Below are positions 5,683-9,704 of a stretch of 9,704 nt of DNA, piece after piece (position 1 is the stretch's first letter; each line of letters starts with the position of its first letter). Made by a program: the position numbers and the translations under genes. The stretch comes from Tigheibacillus jepli (lineage in GTDB: Bacteria; Bacillota; Bacilli; Bacillales; Amphibacillaceae): positions 1-9,704 of the forward strand of contig NZ_JAROCA010000085.1 in the NCBI RefSeq assembly GCF_030732005.1, in the 5' to 3' direction. The notes beneath the pieces are model-generated. The model did not search any database and was not told the origin of the DNA. It worked only from the letters and a program-made list of their open reading frames with translations.

Positions 5683-5698
5683 TTACAATTCTTAACAA
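5683..5698 (-). promoter_or_regulatory. Direct repeat upstream of vanR, candidate autoregulatory site
   Basis: In the 148-bp gap before vanR, minus-strand TTGTTA (5698-5693) and TTGTAA (5688-5683) repeat at 10-bp spacing. They overlap TTAAGAA (5695-5689), also found before vanY. A TATGAT at about 5681-5676 could be a -10 box, but no good -35 accompanies it. Function is inferred. Confidence 0.3.
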
Positions 5699-5776
5699 TA
5701 TCATTGAAAATACCGTATTTTCCTTTATTGTGCTACTCCACAATCTGGTCTGGTCGTTGAAAAAAAGCTAATGGCG

Positions 5777-6235
5777 CTAAAATTGTTCCATCTCGGCATT
5801 GTCTACTTCAGATAAAGTAGGCTTTGATGGTCTGTTTCCATTATCCAATTTTACTTTTCCTGCATCATCCGCTAATCTGCATAACTCTGATTCAAGATAT
5901 TGTATTTGTGTTTTCGTGATATAATCATCTTTTGAAGTAAAAACAATGGCTTCATCCCAAAATTCTTTTTGTTTTCCTCCCAGAGAGTGTGACTTTAATC
6001 GTTCCCCGACGATTTCGCCTTCTCCTATATAAACCGTTGTTTCTTCCGGTGTTGCGATATCATTTCCAATCAATAAATAACATCCTGCTTTTCGTGATTC
6101 TTCTCTTAGTAAAAACTCTTTTAGTTTTGATCTAGGAAAGATGGTCGTGTATATCGTCATATTGGAGATTTCTACCGTTCTAAGCCCATTCGGATTCCCA
6201 TCGACTAAAAACAAACGTATTAATTTCCCTGACAC
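5777..6235 (-). CDS. GIY-YIG nuclease-domain protein, short form, linked to Type III R-M
   Basis: A 152-aa protein (155 from the GTG at 6244) with a GIY-YIG endonuclease fold. Numbering from 6244: GCYLLIG (54-60) is the first motif, VYIGEGE (71-77) the second, then Arg82 in GERLKSH, and YLESEL (116-121) with the candidate catalytic Glu. I prefer the GTG at 6235: GGAG lies 8 bp before it, whereas the same GGAG abuts the first GTG. The start SGKLIRLFLVDGNPNGLRT matches longer 'GIY-YIG nuclease family' proteins of about 300 residues, which continue well beyond the position where this one stops (EMEQF). It therefore looks like the nuclease half only, natural or truncated. Position after res suggests a DNA-defence accessory, but this is inference. 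Confidence 0.75.
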   Translation of the reverse strand: MSGKLIRLFLVDGNPNGLRTVEISNMTIYTTIFPRSKLKEFLLREESRKAGCYLLIGNDIATPEETTVYIGEGEIVGERLKSHSLGGKQKEFWDEAIVFTSKDDYITKTQIQYLESELCRLADDAGKVKLDNGNRPSKPTLSEVDNAEMEQF

Positions 6236-6252
6236 CTCAATCACTCCAATAT

Positions 6253-6269
6253 GTTTAAAACATTTAAAC
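6253..6269. repeat. Perfect inverted repeat between res and the GIY-YIG gene
   Basis: GTTTAAA-ACA-TTTAAAC has 7-bp arms and a 3-bp spacer, only about 18 bp before the GIY-YIG start. Its AT-rich stem is too weak for a terminator, so an operator for local control of the nuclease gene is the more natural reading. No regulator is identified. Confidence 0.35.
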
Positions 6270-6303
6270 TTGAATTACGGGAGTGTTTATTGACTTCGTT
6301 TAT

Positions 6304-9015
6304 TTATAACTCTTGAACACTCAAACCTTTAAACGCCCGTCCTAATGCGATTTCCCCGATTTGATTCATTGTATTTCTTCCATCATTCATCGTATAAAAT
6401 TTAACCCCTTTAATTTTTACATCTTCTGTTTCATCTTCAAACATGATTTCAGCTTCATGTTCGTTAAGATAGAGCAGTAAGTCCTCTTTCCACTGTTCCT
6501 CTTCCATATCCCTTCCTTTTGGTTCAATAAATATTTGGACGATGAAATCGGCATTTTTTAAGTACAGAATAAAGTCTGGTTGAAATCCTTCTAATCGTAT
6601 CTCATTATGATCATATCCAAATTGATGTAATTTTAACTTGTGATTTTTTGCCGATTCACGATGCATATTTTCGTCCATTCTGATGAGATACACGTCTGAA
6701 TACTGTTCTTTAAACTCATTCACTCGTTCGCCGATTCGATCGATTAACTGTTTTTCCGTTTGGTTAATAATAGCTGAATCATAAACAAAATAATCTTCTT
6801 TAATTTCAAACCGCTGTACTTTTTGTGGGTTTGTATCCATTAAGATTCTTGACGTATCGTAATTAGGAACTCGTTTTCGATAGTTCGTGATATACTCCTT
6901 GATTGGATAGCCGATAAATTTATTCGTGCCACGACGTTTGTTATAGCCTGCTTTAATTTTTTTTGCCACATCCATGAAGTATGCTTCTAGTATCTTAAGT
7001 TTTTCATTCGGTCGAAGATCATCTTTTGTCATCGAACGTGGAACGATGGCATAAACCGTTCGATTGTACAGATTTAACCAATTTTCACCTAAAAATTGTT
7101 CTCTTGATTTGAGTAAAGGGATGTATTTTTTCAAATTATGAAAGTGATAGAATGAGATACGATTCATCACTTTATTGACATAACGTTTATCAAATTCAAC
7201 GGCAACATGATGGGTATTCGTCACATCGCCTGTTACCTCACGATCTTTATAATCTAATTCTTGAGAAGAGAAAAGATAAGGAATCATAATATCTTTTTTG
7301 TTATCTACGCCATACTTTTCCAGCGAATCATAATAATCATCACTCACTTCAACGGTTTCGTTATAATATATTTTCCCGTATTTCCATACATCCGTTTGTT
7401 TAAAACTTCTTTTTACTTTTACATCTAGTAAAGGATTTTTTTCATCTGTGCCTGTCGGTAAATTCATTTCATTTAACGACTCGACTAAGTTTTTCAAGTA
7501 TTGTGGTTCGTTAATGGTATGATAGTGAATTGTTTCCAAGATCAGGCTATCCTTACTGTCATCTTCAAATCGCCTTTTATAAGATCTTTCACCATTTAAA
7601 AGAAACGGATAATATCTTGCACCTCGACCGATTAATTGAGCCTCCGACATCGTTGTGGCTTTCGTGCCTTTCACTTTTGGATCATCACTGAGCCGAACGA
7701 TATCGTACAGATTCAGTACGTCCCATCCTTCGGTCAGTTTAGCCACGGCAAAGATAACGCGATATAAGTTCGTCGGACTTTCCAAGCTATTTAACGCATC
7801 GTATTGACCTTTTTCAAGTAACCCTGTTCGATCGGTATCATTTGCATTAATAATCCGGGTAGGCGCAAATTCCCTTTTAATTTCACGAACAATTTCTGTT
7901 AACCGGTCATCAAGTTCTCGATAATATTGATGAGCGAAAGCTAACGTTTCACTGTCCTGTTCCATTGCAATTTGTTCTTGTCTTGCTAAAAACTCTCTCA
8001 ATGAATCGGCTGTCAATGCCTCAATCATCTCATTGAATTTTTCATTCGCTTCGTTTGAGGCATCGATTCGCTGTGATTTAAACATAATAACAGGTTTCAT
8101 GTATGTACCGTATTGTTCAAGCGCATATCTTCTTCGATACTCGCTTAATAACACGACATTTAACATGTTTTCAATATCCGTATTGCTCGATTGAATTCGT
8201 TTGACGTTTTTTGAATATTTATCTTGAATAAACCGATCCAGCGCATAACGAAAGATCACTTTATCTTTATATTTCTCGTAAATATTTTTATTGTCCAAGT
8301 CAATCGTCGCTGTAAATTCTAATAAGAGATTATCTTCTCTTGCATTTAAAATGGTAGAAATTGCCTTTTCCCATGATTGCTCGGTTACTTTTTCCGATTT
8401 CGTCGATGCCGAATAATGATGCGCTTCATCTCCTAATATAACGGCTTTATGTTTCGCATAATCTTCTTCCCCCATCGCATTTTCTTTTTGAGTATAAATG
8501 TCTGATGCGACACTCTGAACGGTTGCTAACTTTAAATAAATCGTATTCTTACTTTGGTTTTTAGGAAAGGACTGCACTTGCCGTATTTCAATTCTTTCTC
8601 CATCGATTTCAATCTGTGGTTTGTATAAATATTTTTCAGAAGCTTTATTCGTTAAGTTATCAATCGTCTTATTTAACACGCCATTTGTATTCACTAAAAA
8701 TAAAAAGTTTTGATAACCATGTTCTTGGAATAAATATAAGATTAATCCTGCCATCAAATCCGTTTTCCCACTGCCTGTTGCCATATTAAACAAGACGTGG
8801 TTGATACGTCGATAACGAAACGCTTCACTCACTTGTGAGTAATGAAAAAATCGTAGTGCAGCCCTTTGGTAGTATCTGAATGTGTGTACCATGTTTTCAG
8901 CAATGTAGTCTGGTGTAGACCACATACCTTCTTCGTTAAATAAACTCTGATCAAGGTCGGTTAATTCATCATATAAAGGCAAGGGTAACTGTTTTCTTTT
9001 TTTTTGTTTTGACAT
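6304..9015 (-). CDS. res: Type III restriction-modification system, restriction (Res) subunit
   Basis: The DNA translocase/endonuclease subunit, which acts with Mod to cleave unmodified DNA after ATP-driven long-range communication between recognition sites. The 903 residues match the family length. Helicase motifs: ATGSGKT (79-85, Walker A), GDEAHH (195-200, Walker B), FTATID (234-239), LTEGWD (427-432) and AQLIGRGARYY (459-469, motif VI). The C-terminal PD-ExK nuclease site is PDF at 813-815 with EPKG at 831-834 (Asp814, Glu831, Lys833). All expected catalytic residues are present, so activity is predicted. The ATG at 9015 follows the mod stop by 2 bp and uses GAGGGTGGG inside the mod end, so translation is coupled. 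The last 53 codons occur again, diverged, at 2163-2325. No terminator follows. Confidence 0.95.
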   Translation of the reverse strand: MSKQKKRKQLPLPLYDELTDLDQSLFNEEGMWSTPDYIAENMVHTFRYYQRAALRFFHYSQVSEAFRYRRINHVLFNMATGSGKTDLMAGLILYLFQEHGYQNFLFLVNTNGVLNKTIDNLTNKASEKYLYKPQIEIDGERIEIRQVQSFPKNQSKNTIYLKLATVQSVASDIYTQKENAMGEEDYAKHKAVILGDEAHHYSASTKSEKVTEQSWEKAISTILNAREDNLLLEFTATIDLDNKNIYEKYKDKVIFRYALDRFIQDKYSKNVKRIQSSNTDIENMLNVVLLSEYRRRYALEQYGTYMKPVIMFKSQRIDASNEANEKFNEMIEALTADSLREFLARQEQIAMEQDSETLAFAHQYYRELDDRLTEIVREIKREFAPTRIINANDTDRTGLLEKGQYDALNSLESPTNLYRVIFAVAKLTEGWDVLNLYDIVRLSDDPKVKGTKATTMSEAQLIGRGARYYPFLLNGERSYKRRFEDDSKDSLILETIHYHTINEPQYLKNLVESLNEMNLPTGTDEKNPLLDVKVKRSFKQTDVWKYGKIYYNETVEVSDDYYDSLEKYGVDNKKDIMIPYLFSSQELDYKDREVTGDVTNTHHVAVEFDKRYVNKVMNRISFYHFHNLKKYIPLLKSREQFLGENWLNLYNRTVYAIVPRSMTKDDLRPNEKLKILEAYFMDVAKKIKAGYNKRRGTNKFIGYPIKEYITNYRKRVPNYDTSRILMDTNPQKVQRFEIKEDYFVYDSAIINQTEKQLIDRIGERVNEFKEQYSDVYLIRMDENMHRESAKNHKLKLHQFGYDHNEIRLEGFQPDFILYLKNADFIVQIFIEPKGRDMEEEQWKEDLLLYLNEHEAEIMFEDETEDVKIKGVKFYTMNDGRNTMNQIGEIALGRAFKGLSVQEL

Positions 9016-9017
9016 GA

Positions 9018-9704
9018 TTATTTCCCACCCTCTTCATAAAAACTTTTATTAAATGAATAATCATTGTCACTAATTAAATCGCGAACATCTTCGTCATCGA
9101 TTTCGGAATAATTATAATACAGCTGGTTTTTGTCGATGATTTTGATTAACGTTCGTTTTTGGTCGTCTAACGATAGTTCGTGTAACGTATCTTTTACTTT
9201 TTCCAAATCAACTCTAAAATCAATTTCCGCTTCTTCCAACATAAATTCAAACACTTTTCGTAATTCAACTTGGTTTTTGGCCTCTCTAATTGCCTTTAAG
9301 AACCCACGGTTTTTTTCCATTAGTTCTACATAGACAAAGCTTCCGCCACCTTGCCAGTTAACATCATCGGATATTCCACCTTGGTCCCCTTCAATTACTC
9401 TCTTTAATCGCGGTATTGATATAGTATTTATATAATCCATCTGTTCAATACCAATATATTTTCGATTCATTTTATGAGCAACTGCTGGGGTAGTTCCTGA
9501 TCCCATTTGGAAATCTAATACTATATCCCCTTCATTAGATGATGCTTCAATTATTCTTTTTATTAATTTTTCTGGTTTCTGTGTTGGAAAGTTTACTCTT
9601 TCTTCAGCATTAACAACCGTTTGGAAACTAGCCCAAGTTTCGGCTAAAAAGCCTAGAAATCCCGCTGTGTCGGGATTTCTAATTTTATTTTGGTCACTAC
9701 AACC
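9018..9704 (-). CDS. mod: Type III restriction-modification system, modification (Mod) methyltransferase, C-terminal part
   Basis: The 3' 228 codons of the DNA adenine-N6 methyltransferase and site-recognition subunit; the frame is open through 9704 and the N-terminus lies outside the window. Visible in order: [36 protein letters not shown], then the SAM-binding motif [20 protein letters not shown] (F-x-G-x-G), [20 protein letters not shown], and a charged helical C-terminus ending YEEGGK. An SAM motif near the C-terminus fits beta-class enzymes, in which DPPY comes first. A shorter start at the Met of MGSGTT (9506) is not real, because it would cut the SAM motif and homology continues upstream. 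Mod also binds Res, so this pair forms a complete system if the missing part is intact. Confidence 0.95.
   Translation of the reverse strand, partial: GCSDQNKIRNPDTAGFLGFLAETWASFQTVVNAEERVNFPTQKPEKLIKRIIEASSNEGDIVLDFQMGSGTTPAVAHKMNRKYIGIEQMDYINTISIPRLKRVIEGDQGGISDDVNWQGGGSFVYVELMEKNRGFLKAIREAKNQVELRKVFEFMLEEAEIDFRVDLEKVKDTLHELSLDDQKRTLIKIIDKNQLYYNYSEIDDEDVRDLISDNDYSFNKSFYEEGGK
9655..9680 (+). repeat. Strong inverted repeat inside mod, terminator-like on the antisense strand
   Basis: AGAAATCCCG (9655-9664) and CGGGATTTCT (9671-9680) pair perfectly around CTGTGT. On the plus strand AATTTTATTTT follows, the layout of an intrinsic terminator for transcription antisense to mod. It lies in coding sequence ([10 protein letters not shown] in mod), so chance is possible. 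Confidence 0.35.

Noticed and set aside
5755..5776. Terminator after the GIY-YIG gene
   Set aside because: A T7 run is present on the minus strand, but only a 3-bp AGC/GCT stem precedes it.
9018..9506. Complete 162-aa gene starting at the Met of MGSGTT
   Set aside because: That Met is inside the SAM-binding motif of mod, and the homologous frame continues to the window edge.
1..9704. CRISPR arrays, tRNA or rRNA genes, plus-strand ORFs
   Set aside because: No regularly spaced repeats or RNA-gene structures were seen. Plus-strand open frames other than 1208-1486 are antisense shadows of identified genes or fall in decayed or intergenic DNA, with no homology-like motifs.

Overview
The window looks like chromosomal DNA of a low-GC Gram-positive of the Bacillaceae. 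The grounds are strong AGGAGG/GGGG-type ribosome sites, a lactose/cellobiose PTS operon, ISL3 and dicarboxylate-symporter sequences of Bacillus type, and a VanR/VanS pair most like those of Bacillus/Paenibacillus-type van clusters. The genus cannot be fixed from the sequence. All recognisable genes except one small gene (1208-1486) lie on the minus strand, so the biological reading order is from 9704 down to 1.

Right block (9704-5777) is a Type III restriction-modification locus. The 3' part of mod (SAM-binding DFQMGSGTT and C-terminal region; the N-terminus and DPPY lie beyond the window) is followed after 2 bp by a complete res (903 aa: Walker A, DEAH, QLIGRGAR and a PD...EPK nuclease site). 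A 152-155 aa GIY-YIG nuclease-domain protein follows about 70 bp later.

Middle block (5628-2845) is a vanR-vanS-vanY-like module: an OmpR-type response regulator, an overlapping sensor kinase, and a membrane-anchored D,D-carboxypeptidase. No vanH, ligase or vanX is present in the window, so the sequence points to regulated cell-wall trimming rather than a complete glycopeptide-resistance cluster. The direct repeats before vanR and before vanY share TTAAGAA and may be response-regulator sites.

Left-middle block (2822-1610) is a graveyard of truncated genes, all on the minus strand. It contains an ISL3 transposase with an internal deletion and a missing C-terminus, a second diverged copy of the last ~54 codons of res, the C-terminal tail of a dicarboxylate/amino-acid:cation symporter, and a small PepSY-like gene apparently broken by two one-base losses in homopolymers. 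The duplicated res tail is the most informative feature. Two direct copies, about 4.14 kb apart and about 93% identical, bracket the GIY-YIG gene, vanRSY and the IS remnant, which suggests that the DNA after res is a recombination site between strains.

Left block (1486-1) holds a convergent small CxxC...CxxxC protein gene, then a minus-strand PTS operon for a beta-glucoside-type sugar in the order IIB-IIA-IIC. The IIC frame departs from its family after about 59 residues, near position 70, and may be interrupted there. The gap before the PTS operon carries a G-quadruplex motif and an inverted repeat.
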